A stretch of DNA of 64,000 nucleotides from Botrytis cinerea B05.10 (GCF_000143535.2 NC_037322.1:1922001-1986000); one strand, 5' to 3'. Shown: positions 12,082 to 23,240, counted from the stretch's first letter. A program made the numbers and translations. Notes: generated by a model from the sequence alone, not told the origin.

Positions 12082-13744
12082 CTACCTAGGGATCAACCCA
12101 ATCTGCACCCCCTTCGCACTGCAAAGTGTCAACGCAAGCTGTTCACCCCACACCGTTCCATCTCTATCTTCTATCCTCGCAAACTCCTGTAGAAGTCTCA
12201 CAATCGTATAACTCGCTTCCGCCAGCGCAAATTGTTGTCCTACACAGATTCTCGGTCCGCCATTAAATGGAAGATATCCCCAACCAGGTCTTAATCCCTC
12301 TTCCGGCGCCCAACGCTCCGGTCGGAATTCCTCTGCGTCGGGACCATATATATCGGTTCGACGATGCATAGTATAAGTTGACCATGCGACGGCTGATCCT
12401 TTGGGAATAAAGATAGGAGATTTGCGATCTGGACCGCCGCCGACGGGGAGAACGGTGTTGCAGGCGGCGAAACGGGCGTTGGCAGGAACGACAGGGTAGA
12501 GACGGAGGGCTATCGGCGAGTGTTAGATATAATTTGATAGAGAGTTTGGGAATGGAAACTTACATTCGTTTAGAACGTATTTCATATACTTCATGCCCTT
12601 CATTGTGTCGTAATCCGGTTTTTCGCCACCCAATTCGTCAACCTCTGCCTGTAACTTCTCCCAAATATCTGGTCTGCGCGCAAGAACATGGAAAGTATTG
12701 CTGAGTAAACTTGCAGTTGTGTCTCGACCAGCGAGTAAAATATTAAGTAATTCGTCTCTCAATTGCTTAGGATCTTTTGTTGCCTTGACCATTTCTGTAA
12801 GAAAAACGTATCTCCCAGCTCCACCGCCTTCTATGGCCTTCTCTTCTTTCGCATCAATTTTAGATAGGGCATCTTGGACGATTTTGTCGACGAATGAATG
12901 TACGGTTTTGCATGCTTCATCAAACTCAGAATCGCGCATGAAACTTGATAGTTTGCCCATTGAAAATCGTTTTTCTAGTTTCATCTGACCCAGGTCAAAT
13001 GATGATCCAAAACTTTGTTGTTCGGAGCCTTCAATGCTGGTGAGTGAATGTACTGATTGACCGAAAAGAAAGTCTGTAGCCGTGTCAAGAGTCAACTTGA
13101 AGAATAATGATTGAAGATCAAATGTTGTTCCATTTCGAGGGATCTTTGAGAAGAGGATTTGAACGTGTTTTTCAAAGATGTTAAGATTCGCTACTTGAGA
13201 TTTGTTGAAATTTGGTCGTACCAAAGCCTGATAGTAAGTTAGCATTTAGACAATCTGGATAGACACTTCCATATCATACCCTTGAATGTTCCCACTGTGC
13301 CCCATCTATACAGAGGTTAGTTATAAGACGGAAATTATGACCATCACATGACAAACCTGTGGTAAAAATTCCTTCACCAAGAAGAGGTGCAAAAGCTATC
13401 CGTCTTCCTCCTAAGTCGTAATCCTTGAACTTGATCGATAGTAGTGTCTTGATATTTTCTGGTTCGATGGTGTTGAAGAAATTGAATCCCATCATCGATA
13501 GCACGAAGGTATGTCCATTGTCCCTGTATCTTTCAAATCCAGTTTTCAGTCTTATTTTCTGTTTGGATGAATTGATTTGAATCTTGTACATATCCCATCC
13601 TATAATGCGTTCGCGTTGAGGTATTCTGTGAACTGGCTTACAGCCATTTGCTCTCTGAAATCGCCTTGCAGAAATGTACTTCGTGATTCTATTCACAACA
13701 AAAGCTGCAACGATGAAAACGAAGAGGAGGCCATGGTAGGCCAT
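12082..13744 (-). CDS. Cytochrome P450, CYP52-like
   Basis: Four exons on the minus strand: 13744-13357, 13305-13280 (only 26 nt), 13227-12564 and 12509-12082. Joined, they keep frame and give 501 residues, the normal length for a microsomal fungal P450. The N-terminus has one membrane anchor ([13 protein letters not shown], ~residues 5-17). Signatures: I-helix oxygen-activation AGRDTT (~304), K-helix ExxR in NESLRLYP (~359), PERW (meander), and the heme loop [10 protein letters not shown] with the Cys ligand near 448. The segments [14 protein letters not shown] and [12 protein letters not shown], assembled across the tiny exon 2, match the CYP52/alkane- and fatty-acid-hydroxylase clade, so omega-hydroxylation of a lipid or alkane at the ER is the likely role, needing a P450 reductase. 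A more upstream in-frame start at 13804 would add 20 residues; the start at 13744 is preferred because the anchor then sits at the N-terminus. Confidence 0.88.
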
Positions 13745-16102
13745 TGAAGGAAGGGTTGAAGGGTTGGTTGAAAAGATGAGATGAGGCTTAAGATGGAGAA
13801 GCAATGAGATGAATTTGGAGATATTTCCCGGTATTTAGAGGAAGAGATTGAAGAGGTCGAAGCTTATTGAATGGACAATATAAGCATTGAAAAGGCTAAG
13901 TTCCTAGAACAGCTGAAACAGTGGAGGGGGCTGATTGTGAGTGGAATCTATTTTACGGATTCGGACCATTCAACCAAGCGTTTGCGTCAAAGTCTGAGGT
14001 TTGAGATTTGAGATTTGAAGATGCTGAAAGAATTGAAAGGATTGAATACGCAACCAATGCTTGGTTTGTTGCTATTCATTTTGCTCGACGACCCACAAGA
14101 CGTTGTCTTTCATATGTCAGGGATACTCATTCGTTCAATAACGAGTGAATCATGATCTGATCATGGGTCGAAGGAATCCTTGTTGCGATGGGATGCCCCA
14201 TAAACGACGCATCAAGGGAGAGTGATTTGCCTCAATCGCTTGGAGGGGATCAGGGTATCATTGAAGAATTCCAACAATTCATTTTGTGTATCAGATCTCA
14301 CTTATCATCCTAGCTGGCTTGCCGGTAACTGTGTTGTACGACTATGTTGAGCATCTTAGATCTCACGTACACGTTTCCTGTTCCTCCTATTGGTGTCGTT
14401 AAGATTTCGTTTCATCCCATTTTGGTAGTGTGGCAGTGAGCCCATCTCCACGATGGCTTGATTGAGGCGGACATATCTGCTATCCGTAATAGTGGAAGAC
14501 AACATGCACTGATCATAAGCTGGCGCCATCAAGGTGATTCTTCATGTTGGTTGTGTACGAAGTTACCAAGTGGGATGCGAGATCTTTGTGATTTGGTTGG
14601 TCAGATTACGAAGTGATGAATACAGGATTGCCTCGGTTGCTGACTAATTTGGTTTCAAGTTTCTGATTCGTGATTTCCCTGTTGCTTCGGCTCCCTGACC
14701 AGGAATAGATTATGGCCGAAATCTGCTTAGTTCTTCGGACAATAAATTACTGCATTTCAAATTTTGGCCGTAACCTTACGGAGTATTCCTGGCCATGGAA
14801 GAGAGCCTGCGTATCTTTCTATATTGCATAATTCCTTATTAAGAAAGATTTTCACCACAATGTGCATAAGAATTCCCGAGACTAGGCTCATACACATACG
14901 TAGTAGGCTTCAACTGAAGATGCGACTGGACAGCAGTACGAGTTCATTAGGGTTTCTTGGTGGCGAGATTCATTTCTTCGGTAGTGGTGAGCTAGTAAAA
15001 ACCATCTTTCTTCGAGGCGAATAAGATCAAGGGGTTCATAAGATTCGAATATTCCGTTCTTTCTTCAAATTCTGATTCGGTTTTTTACGCCAGATTAGTT
15101 CTGTATGCAATTTGCCTCTGTTGATTTTTCAGCAACAGCCGAGTTGAACTAAACGATTCGCGTTGCTTTTCTTGTTGCTCGTTCGGACAGTCCGGAATTC
15201 AATAGTCAGAACGAAATATGGATTACTGCCGAAAGACAATCCTTCTCCACGGATACGATCTCGGACAAGGTTCGAGAGCAGTGGGAGTTGATGTATTCGT
15301 ATGTATTTTGATTTGAGCAAGGCGGCTTGTCTACATGCGATCTTTTTCCCTGGATTGTTTGCAAAGCCGTGCTTTGATTTTCCGTTTTCAGTTTATTGCG
15401 TCCTTGCAATTTAGGTCCGGCATGAGGCCAGTAGCAAGGCAGATCGAGGATAGAAGTGGTGGATTGGAGTTCAAGAAAGGGTCGTCAATATTATTATTAT
15501 TTCTTATTTTGCAGGAGACTCATTGGAACTTTCCCGGATCATCGCATGAACTATGTCGTTGAGATCGGCGAAGTTGCTTTTCTATCGGCATTCAAAAACG
15601 TTCAACCACTCGGGCCCCGTGAAACATTTAGAATTATTGCCGATGTTCTCTTGCGCGAAGGGGCCGAATCTTACCGATAACACAGGCAGGCCGAGACAGT
15701 CAATTTTTTCGTATGCAAACGAAAAGTGGTCGTCTTGGCCGGGTTTGAAAGGCCCTTTGAAACCCAGCCCGGCAAATTTATCCAAACTTCGCACGGGATA
15801 TGTGGATGCAGTTGCTATTTTGTTGAGCTCAGGGTGTCACCAAGCTGCAGTCATTATTGGGAGATGTGAGATGTGAGATGTAAGTAATTCTCCGGTTCTA
15901 ATCAATGTACTTAGTACCTAGATTTCATTTAGTTGAGGAAAAGCGGTATATCAAATCACGCAACGAAAGCCAGATATTGAATAAGTGATATTTTGGGTTT
16001 GGACAAGAATGTCAATATAGGGGGGAATTTCATACTCAAAACATAGAAATCGACACACCCAAAGCTTTCGGAATATTTGCATTCCGTATTTACATACAAA
16101 CG
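13745..16102. other. Intergenic region between P450 and bZIP gene
   Basis: About 2.4 kb holding the P450 promoter side and sequence with no supported gene. Short overlapping open frames around 15.1-15.9 kb have no recognisable domains. A CACGTG E-box lies at about 16168. Confidence 0.5.
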
Positions 16103-16507
16103 ATGATAATCAAACAGAATACACATTCTTGGTGTTCTGGGTTTTTTGTCTCGCTGGAGGTGGAATCACGTGCTTTGGATAAATGATCGTAAAGGTCGAA
16201 TCAGAGCAAAGGAATCATCACACTCCATCGCCACCAATCAAAACTATCATTGAGAGTCAAAATAGTGGAGAACATCATTAGCGCTTATCGTGACGGACTA
16301 CAAAGGCACTCAACTTCACTCTCACTTCTTGATTTTCTTTCTTGATTCAACCACGACATTTATTGTCTTTCGATAATCCAGAATTTTACCCACGGGTCAT
16401 AAGGCCCGTTAGAAAACTATACAACAATGCCGGTCGCCGCTACAACAACAGCAGGCGCCGGACGCCAATCCACCATCGGATTCTTCGCACCACAGCAATC
16501 AGTCTAG
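16103..16507 (+). promoter_or_regulatory. Leader with three short upstream ORFs before the bZIP frame
   Basis: Three ATG-initiated short frames precede or overlap the bZIP reading frame: 16103-16186 (27 codons plus stop), 16183-16281 (32 codons, its ATG overlapping the previous stop as ATGA) and 16427-16507 (26 codons, strong ACAACAATGCC context). The last overlaps the bZIP frame in another phase. Such leaders control GCN4/cpc-1-type bZIP regulators; whether this leader is transcribed cannot be seen from sequence. Confidence 0.45.
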
Positions 16508-17279
16508 TTCTACGGGTAGTTTCCTTGATCTCCAGAGTTCTTCGACTTGGGATCATAGTTCTACTCCATTGTTCCATGGATATGATTTCGGTTTCGATGT
16601 GAATGCTCAATGTTCTGTTTCCTCGGCAGCAGATTCTTTGTTTCCTCTTGATGCATTTACAGCCCCCGTTCAACAAGTATCTTTCCAGAATTCCCCTGAT
16701 TGGTACTTGCCTCAAACCGATTCTTTCGAACTCCCTGCATGGAATGATCCGTCAATGGGAGAGGATTTCGTGCTCGATTCTTCTCTCCCCATCGCTGCTG
16801 GTGCTTCTCTTGGTAATGATGATTTCCTGGGTCAATCGGATGTTGGATCCATTGGCCATATGTCTCAATCCCATTCAGTTATCGATCATCAAACTCATCG
16901 AGGTATGTTTTCATTTCCGCTGTTGACATTATATAACACTACTAACATGTTCTCAACAGCAATATCCACTGATCAATCCTCCCCTTCCTCTTCAAACCCC
17001 AAATCAACATCCTCGCCAACTCACTCATCCCCAAATTCGCCTCCCTCTCCCAAAATTCAAACTCCAACCAGTTCTTCATCCACCATATCACGAGTTGAGA
17101 AACGCAAGCTAAACACCTTAGCCGCTCGTCGATATCGACAAAAACGCGTCGATCAAATGAGTAGCCTCGAGGCTGCACTCAAAGAAGTTGAACGAGAACG
17201 AGACGCCTTGAAAGTTCGTGTTGCGAAATTGGAGGGTGAGACGGACATCTTGAAGAGTTTGTTGAGTAAAAAGAATTAG
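16413..17279 (+). CDS. bZIP transcription factor (JlbA/IDI-4-like), 5' end unresolved
   Basis: Coding sequence is open from an AG acceptor-like site (CCGTTAG) at 16412, through exon 16413-16902, a 57-bp intron (GTATGT, ACTAAC branch point, CAACAG) and exon 16960-17279. The N-terminal half is Gln/Ser-rich (QQQQ followed by many Ser, His and Asn), like an activation domain. The C-terminal ~60 residues form a bZIP: basic region KRKLNTLAARRYRQKR with the N-x2-AA-x3-R signature, then a heptad coil (VDQMSSLEAALKEVERERD...). The basic-region sequence is closest in my memory to the fungal JlbA/IDI-4 group, implicated in amino-acid starvation and incompatibility-induced responses. There is no in-frame ATG before 16755. 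Either a 5' exon is spliced in (for instance ATG at 16183 with donor GTAAAG at 16189, phase 0) or a frameshift exists near the ATG at 16427. Confidence 0.8.
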   Translation, partial: KTIQQCRSPLQQQQAPDANPPSDSSHHSNQSSSTGSFLDLQSSSTWDHSSTPLFHGYDFGFDVNAQCSVSSAADSLFPLDAFTAPVQQVSFQNSPDWYLPQTDSFELPAWNDPSMGEDFVLDSSLPIAAGASLGNDDFLGQSDVGSIGHMSQSHSVIDHQTHRGMFSFPLLTLYNTTNMFSTAISTDQSSPSSSNPKSTSSPTHSSPNSPPSPKIQTPTSSSSTISRVEKRKLNTLAARRYRQKRVDQMSSLEAALKEVERERDALKVRVAKLEGETDILKSLLSKKN

Positions 17280-18390
17280 GATCCGGTTTGAAAAGGATGG
17301 ATGGAATTCTGAGGTGCTATTTGCTTCGATAGGCGTGATTATCGATACCTGAATTGAATCATCATTCACCATCATCAGTTTGCTATTCGTGACAACAAAG
17401 TTTAAGATATGAAAGATATGTGAAGTGAGATTTTCAGACGATGTCGGTTCGATATTTCATGGACCAGCAGATTGATCACTCATATCGGCAAAAAAAAAAA
17501 GTTGAATCATAGTCTCAAATGCACTTGTCTGGAATAATTTAGGAGTACTTACGTCTTCTTTTCATGAGTTTTCATATGTCTTCCCAATCCAATCTACTTG
17601 GTGATTCACACTCTCACATCTCTCGTGCATTCAATCATCATTATGTCTTCCATGCTTCATTATATATAACATCTATATCACATATACATATCGTCCTACA
17701 CACAATATCCAATATCTACAACCACAAGAACACTCATGAGAAATATCCCATCACCATCCCTCATCATGAGTCGAAATGAATATTTACAGCTCATCACGTC
17801 GAACACATATCACGGTATTCTCTGATCTCACATGTTTCTTCCTGTTCTGTAATGTTTACCTAGGTATCTTGATCATATGTACCATTCTAGCTCATCAACC
17901 CCCAATGATTCCGTACCCAAGAAGCATATTCTGTAATAACAAGTCTCTCCTCTCATTTTCTCCATTCCCTCTCATTTCCCTCACCAAACTCCCCTCAAAC
18001 CCCCCTTCACTTTTCCTCTCTCCATGCTCTTCATTTCCCCCTTTTTCCCCATAACAAAACATTATGCTTTGATACATGGACGTTTCGGAGAGAAAATACT
18101 TTGATTTGATTGGTTGAGCTTGGATGTGCGGTGGTGATGCATTAATAAGATTCATGATGAGCCATTATGACTCATTTTTGAAGGATGTCACGTGCAATGG
18201 AGTGGGGAAGGGGAGAGGAGCTAAAAATAGCTTGGGAGGAGGTCAGGGCTTTATGGAGGGGAGGGCCTTTTCGGTGTTGTAAATAACCATATTTTGACTC
18301 TACTTGACCAGGTAACTTTTCAATAGCCATCCTAGTAGATGGGAATCCTATCAATGTTTGCATTATCCTAACAGCATGAATCGGCTTCCA
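17280..18390. other. Intergenic, no gene seen
   Basis: Downstream flank of the bZIP gene. It includes a C/T-rich block at 17936-18050 that creates a spurious Pro/Ser/Phe-rich open frame, and its antisense purine-rich frame. Nothing is supported as coding. Confidence 0.5.
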
Positions 18391-18759
18391 TCACCACTTC
18401 GATTCTGAAATCGGCGTTATCTCTAGAGACGCTTCCCGTCTACTTTCGTCCACCTCGTTCGTTTCCACGGGCAAGTCATAGACACTTCCATGTCCTTCTA
18501 CCAGTCGAGCATACTCTGTCAAAGCAGGCCAATTGTCGTTATCCAGATTCTCCATGGCTTCCGCAAGCCATGCCTCTAGCATTGGATTTGGGGGAACAAC
18601 ATGGAATAAAAATGGTTCAAGATCGTCCAACGGACCGAGATTCGTCGCACCAATGACTACAGGATTAATGGCTTTCGTGCATGGCAGAGAAAGAAGTCCT
18701 CGGATTCTAACGATGGTGACACTTGTGGAGCCAGTTGAACCAGCACCATCTATGAACAC
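18391..18759 (-). CDS. Hypothetical ORF fragment
   Basis: A 122-codon minus-strand frame of balanced, protein-like composition (LGPLDDLEPFLFHVVPPNP, then MLEAWLAEAMENLDNDNWP). It is not recognised. It has no ATG at its 5' end: an in-frame TAA immediately precedes it, and the first internal ATG is about halfway. It is therefore either the last exon of a gene whose 5' exons I cannot place or a relic. It lies 450 bp from the broken pseudogene on the other strand, in a region that looks degenerate. Confidence 0.25.
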   Translation of the reverse strand: MFIDGAGSTGSTSVTIVRIRGLLSLPCTKAINPVVIGATNLGPLDDLEPFLFHVVPPNPMLEAWLAEAMENLDNDNWPALTEYARLVEGHGSVYDLPVETNEVDESRREASLEITPISESKW

Positions 18760-19211
18760 TTATGGTCCAAGAACAATTCGAGGTAAGAGGCATAGCCGGG
18801 AGGAAGTTATTGTCTTCACATGAAAGGTGATAGCATGAAATCCTAGGAACGACATCAAAGCCACGTATTGAAAATTCCATGCAGTAGATGCATTTCGGCC
18901 TTGGAGAAACCATTCCTTCAAAGTTCATTTAGTTTGTTATCACCTGTTTGAATTTCTTTTAGAAAAATAATGCGTAGGAAAATCCATTAACTTAGCAGGC
19001 TTAATTATAGTATTATCTGCATCTCCCCCGTCGAACGTGGGCAACGTTACAGTAACGGAGGATTGAACTCCGTGATAATACAACGCAAAATCGAGCTGAA
19101 AAATTTGATACTTTTACAAGTGCAATAGACTACACATATGAGCAAGAATATACAGCGCATTCGGAAAACCATATTAATCAGACACTATATAAGAATATCA
19201 ATATCTAGGCG
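18760..19211. other. Spacer with two nested palindromes
   Basis: Bases ~19043-19076 contain a CGTTAC/GTAACG palindrome followed by an ACGGAG...CTCCGT inverted repeat. They lie ~140 bp upstream of the pseudogene start and may be promoter sites. No coding region is supported. Confidence 0.4.
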
Positions 19212-20870
19212 ATGGCCTTCGTCGGAAGCGCGATTTCAAAAATCGTTGCCAGTGTTGCAACGCTACAGAACGAGACCACTTTTTCTCTTTCGAGCTTGAA
19301 TCTAGATTTTACATTGATCAAATTGGAGGCCCCTATAGAGTATAAGGGCGTCGGGAATAACATTTATAGTGCACGTAAGCACGATGCTGAGGCTGAAGGG
19401 CTTCACAAAACAGCGCGAAAGTTAGGGGCGCTATTTGACGGCAAGGCTTCTATAGCTGTAGCGCTTTTCCGTGCTTATGGTACAAGAGTTTCGCAACTGT
19501 GCGAAGTCGAACGATTTAATCCTACAGAACGGTCACGGCATGGTCTCTTCTCGAAGCATGTCGGCGCGGATTCAACTAGTATATGGGCAGCAGTCACTTC
19601 TGGAGATGGAGCCGTAGCGATACACTTACTTCCTTGCATGATCGCAAGGATTTTCACTGGACCACAAGCGGTGTCTTTGTGAATGGCATTGATAGAAAAG
19701 CGCAAAGGAGAAATCGAAGAAAAAATGGCCAATACCATTGATCAAATGAAGGCTATTACTGCGGCTTGCGCTGCCCAGCAAGAGATTAGACGGCAAGAAA
19801 TAGCCGATTGGGATAGCAGTGCGCGTGCCTGGATACAGAGTGCTGATTTGGTCAAGGTAAAAGAGCAAAGCAGAGCGATGCGTATGACAGATGCCTCTGG
19901 ACTGGAAGTCAACAATGAGTCTGAAACATATCGTAGTATGATGTAGGAATGGAAAGATGCAATGATCGCAATGATCGAAAGTAAGATTGTTGAGCAATCT
20001 TTAACCACAGCACGATGGATACCAATAACAGAATCTACCTCTACATCCTCTTTGCGGCTTACACTTTCGAGACCACAAGTTTTTGTCTGTATTTCTATGT
20101 TTGAGTCGGGTACCTTCAGCCTAAATCCCTAAGGTTTAAAAAAAGTTTTCGCCATTTCTTCGGGAAATTCAATATTTGTCACGAGTCCATTGTTGTGCGA
20201 TCCATATGAACAATCCACTGGAGTTGAGATACAACGTGCCCCTGGAAGTATCGGTTATCCTGAGCTTTCACTTCTAACCCCACCAGCTAATCCTAAAATC
20301 TTGGAACCAGGAGTCGAAAATTAGCGGAACCTCGATTACAAGCCATTTCGAGGGGTTCTCGAGGAGAATCTACTTGGTACTTCAATACACCTGTCATTCA
20401 GCGGATACGAAATGCCACTACAAAGCCTGGATATGAACAAAGATGGCCAGATCATAGACAGACCAGTCAGATTGGTCGAGACTATAGCTCAGCTATTTGA
20501 TCGTGATAGATGGATAGCAGATCTTGATATAATGGCGGCTTTGGAAAGCATTCGTCTATCTCGCGTAGTTTGTCGAGCTAACAAAGACAAGAACGACACA
20601 GCATGCGGTGCCGAGTATTCCATAATTTTTGAAAAAGATGATTTGGTCGCTGCAGATAACTGGGATGAGGTTTTGACTCTCAATGGAGATTCTCTTTCGG
20701 TAGTGAGGGCTACGGGAAACTGGCTCGCAAGGTTAGCAGCTACTGTTATAAACGTGCAGGCTCAAAGATTCATAATACTAGTACCTAAGGATGTTTGCTG
20801 GACCTGCTTGAAAGAGAATTTGCAGAAAAAAGACTTTGGTGTAGGATTTGAGAAGGTTTTGATAGCTTAG
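19212..20870 (+). pseudogene. Pseudogene of a fungal hypothetical-protein family, four in-frame stops
   Basis: One continuous reading frame of 553 codons from ATG at 19212 to the TAG at 20868, interrupted by TGA at 19680, TAG at 19944, TAA at 20130 and TAG at 20322, with no frameshift. The N-terminus (MAFVGSAISKIVASVATLQN) matches, from memory, a family of large uncharacterised proteins expanded in Leotiomycetes and Sordariomycetes. Recognisable blocks continue on both sides of every stop: ADSTSIWAAVTSGDGAVAIH before the first, WDSSARAWIQSADLVK after it, and DRPVRLVETIAQLFDRDRWI after the last. Each stop is one transition away from a sense codon (CAG, CAA or TGG), as expected of RIP-like or deamination decay rather than random indels. 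Function of the family is unknown to me. It looks like a recently inactivated gene. Confidence 0.75.
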
Positions 20871-22052
20871 TTATTTTTATCAGGATTGTATAGTCGCAGT
20901 GTTTTTCTTTTTTTAGATTGCAAATTCTATGCTATCACTAAGCTACCAGGATAGGTGATCTTAAGGGATGGTAAACAGCTTGATGCCACCAGGAGAAGAA
21001 TCCTAATCGAGGACTCTTGGAGATAGGAAGAAATGCGAGTCACTTGTGTAGTTTTTGTTTAATCGTCATCCGAATCACATCGATCTTTTGTAATTTTACA
21101 CACGTACATGAGAGTTAAGGTCGAGAACAGCTGTCTTCAAATCATGGCAAATTGACAATTCAATTCAGAAGGTACTTTCCTTGAGAGATCTTTTTGGGTG
21201 ATGTTCTTTCGCCGTTCCAGAATTATTTTGGACTCATAGTGAGAAGAATAGCAATAGCCGACTAGTAAAACGCTTCAAAGGACTCACATCTTGGAGGTCT
21301 TTTCCCTTACGCTAGTATGTAAGATATGTTGATAGAAGTCTAGTGTTTCAATAGTTTGAATGGTGTTTTTTCGTTATTTGATAGTTATTTGAAGCATGGA
21401 CTTCGGATTGTTGTATGGGGATGAGAGATTTATGGCTTGGTTTGAGTTGGTGGATGGATGTTGGGTGATATTGTGTCGTTTACATCAGGTTAGATTATTG
21501 TGTTGAGATATATCTTGGTATATGAGTGTTTGACGTCTCGATATGATGTTTCCGCAAAATGTTTGATGGTCGAGAATTGGTTTTGTGGTAATTTTTCGAT
21601 GGCATAATTCTTTTTCGGAATGATTCTTTATTTCCCAAAGGGAACTTGGATGAGTGTGGAATATGTAAAGAGTCATTTTGTGGATGGAATTTGAGTGATT
21701 TCGATGACTGTATTCGTTTGTGATGAGTACCGGAATCACATCACCTATGAGTCTATTCGCAACTAGAACACCTATACCCTTTCTTTTTCCTTTGGTTCTT
21801 GCTTTTTTTCCTTTCTCTTTTACATATTGTTGTCTAAAAGGTTGCATCGAAATCCATTATCACTTATTACATCACATGCTTACATATTCTTCTACTATCA
21901 CAAGATTCTAGATTGGTATGTGATGCCCCATACGTTTAGTTGCCGGTACTGACATAGAATATATTGCCAAAGGTATTAGAGTATCTATATCTCTCAAACC
22001 ATAGACTCTTAACACTCGGTTACCAAGGCTAAACAACAAATTCGATTTATTT
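20871..22052. other. Intergenic, no gene seen
   Basis: AT-rich flank between the pseudogene and the coiled-coil family. Overlapping open frames at 21485-21911 have no family resemblance and lie partly in a pyrimidine-rich stretch. Confidence 0.5.
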
Positions 22053-22757
22053 ATGATGACAGGACATCACCGCCACAGACATTCAAGCCATCGGCACGAT
22101 GGCCATAATGGCTCGAGAGGAGCTGAAGAACAGCACCGCGACCAGGGATCCCGAGAGAGATTGTTCAAGGAGTTGAAGGAGCGTAGAAGTAGAAAAGAAA
22201 GATGGAGCGCAGCCCGAGAGGTAGTTGAGGGTAATAGGGGCACACCATGGTGGTTTGAAATGAACGAGTCGGAGCACAGAATCAAAAAATGGATGGCAGA
22301 AGAATTAGAAGATAAGGAAATACGAAACGCTAATGAATGGAACAAAGCCCAGGAGTTAAAGCAGATTAGGCAATGTGTTTATGATAGAGACCGGAAACAT
22401 CACGCTTTAGCTATGGCGGAGAAAAAATGGAATGTTACTAAGGTAGAGAGAGATAGAAAAAAGAGAGATAGAGATCAGAAGCTCCAAGAGGCATGGGAAA
22501 AGGAGTCCAACCGCTGGGTGGAAGAGCTGGAGGTTGCAGACTCTTACGACAATCGAAACACAGGACCCGATGAAGACGGTGTTACTTGGTCGCGTCAAAG
22601 CCTCGTAACTATCAACAACGATATTAGAAAGAGGCATCTCTCAAGATGCATTCCCAGTCTTCAAAAGCCCAACTCTAGAGGTGCACACTGCATGGACTGT
22701 GAGGATGAGAATGAGACTGGACCTTTCTGGAATGAGGTCCACAGGCTCGGACTCTAA
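22053..22757 (+). CDS. Charged coiled-coil protein with C-terminal C-x13-C-x2-C (family member A)
   Basis: Intronless, 234 residues; a second ATG follows directly at 22056. I do not recognise a described family. A His/Arg-rich N-terminus (GHHRHRHSSHRHDGHNG) leads into a long Glu/Lys/Arg-rich helix-forming region interrupted by regularly placed Trp. Two motifs are shared with the genes at 23475 and 25214: a mid-protein TPWWFEMNE segment ([TG]-[PS]-W-x-x-E) and RWVEEL (RW-x2-EL), about 55 residues before a C-terminal Cys motif, RCIPSLQKPNSRGAHCMDCE, giving C-x13-C-x2-C followed by acidic residues. The spacing suggests a small metal-binding knuckle (inference). No signal peptide or membrane segment, so probably cytosolic or nuclear. 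It is the first of three tandem same-strand relatives, consistent with local duplication. Confidence 0.68.
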   Translation: MMTGHHRHRHSSHRHDGHNGSRGAEEQHRDQGSRERLFKELKERRSRKERWSAAREVVEGNRGTPWWFEMNESEHRIKKWMAEELEDKEIRNANEWNKAQELKQIRQCVYDRDRKHHALAMAEKKWNVTKVERDRKKRDRDQKLQEAWEKESNRWVEELEVADSYDNRNTGPDEDGVTWSRQSLVTINNDIRKRHLSRCIPSLQKPNSRGAHCMDCEDENETGPFWNEVHRLGL

Positions 22758-22967
22758 GGGCATAAAACATTTGTTGTACTATTTTCAATCCTTCTATGAG
22801 GAAGTAGATATTAGAAAATCAATGCGTGGCTTTTAATTTAGGAGGGATATTGATCACATGCTCTACGTGACCCTAAAGTGACTATCTGTGACAGGATAAG
22901 CGAGAATCGGGGAGGGGGACCTGACGGGGGCGGTAGGGGGAGGACAGACCGCGTAGTCGTAGACTCC
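22758..22967. other. Spacer with G-rich block
   Basis: Contains a G-rich stretch at 22905-22945 with several runs of four or five G, a potential quadruplex-forming element just before the 16-bp array. Confidence 0.45.
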
Positions 22968-23240
22968 ATTGTACGAGACTTATCGGTACATAGTATGTTT
23001 TCGTTGTACAGGGATGGACTGTACAATAAGAGTCTATTGTGCAAAAGAGCCCTATAACAGAGAAATGTTGAATGGTTATTTTCTGTACAACAAGATCGAT
23101 TGTTCGAAAATTCTTTGTGCAATAAAGACTGATTGTACTAGAATTACTTGGACAATGAAAGTTCTTTGTTCAAAAGTTTCTTGTAAAATCACAATTCATT
23201 GTGTGAATGTCGTTTGAACAACAGATATTGATTGTACGGG
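22968..23240. repeat. Degenerate 16-bp periodic array, core TTGTNCAA
   Basis: The core TTGT(A/G/T)CAA or variants recurs at about 22968, 23003, 23019, 23035, 23083, 23099, 23115, 23131, 23147, 23164, 23180, 23198, 23212 and 23231. Most steps are 16 bp and the one large gap is 48 bp (3 x 16). The 8-bp core is itself near-palindromic. About 14 of 17 possible unit positions still match. The array produces a Cys-patterned open frame (22969-23217), which I take as a by-product. Confidence 0.72.

Noticed and set aside
22969..23217. 82-codon Cys-patterned open frame
   Set aside because: The Cys spacing is a by-product of the 16-bp DNA array; first codon is not ATG.
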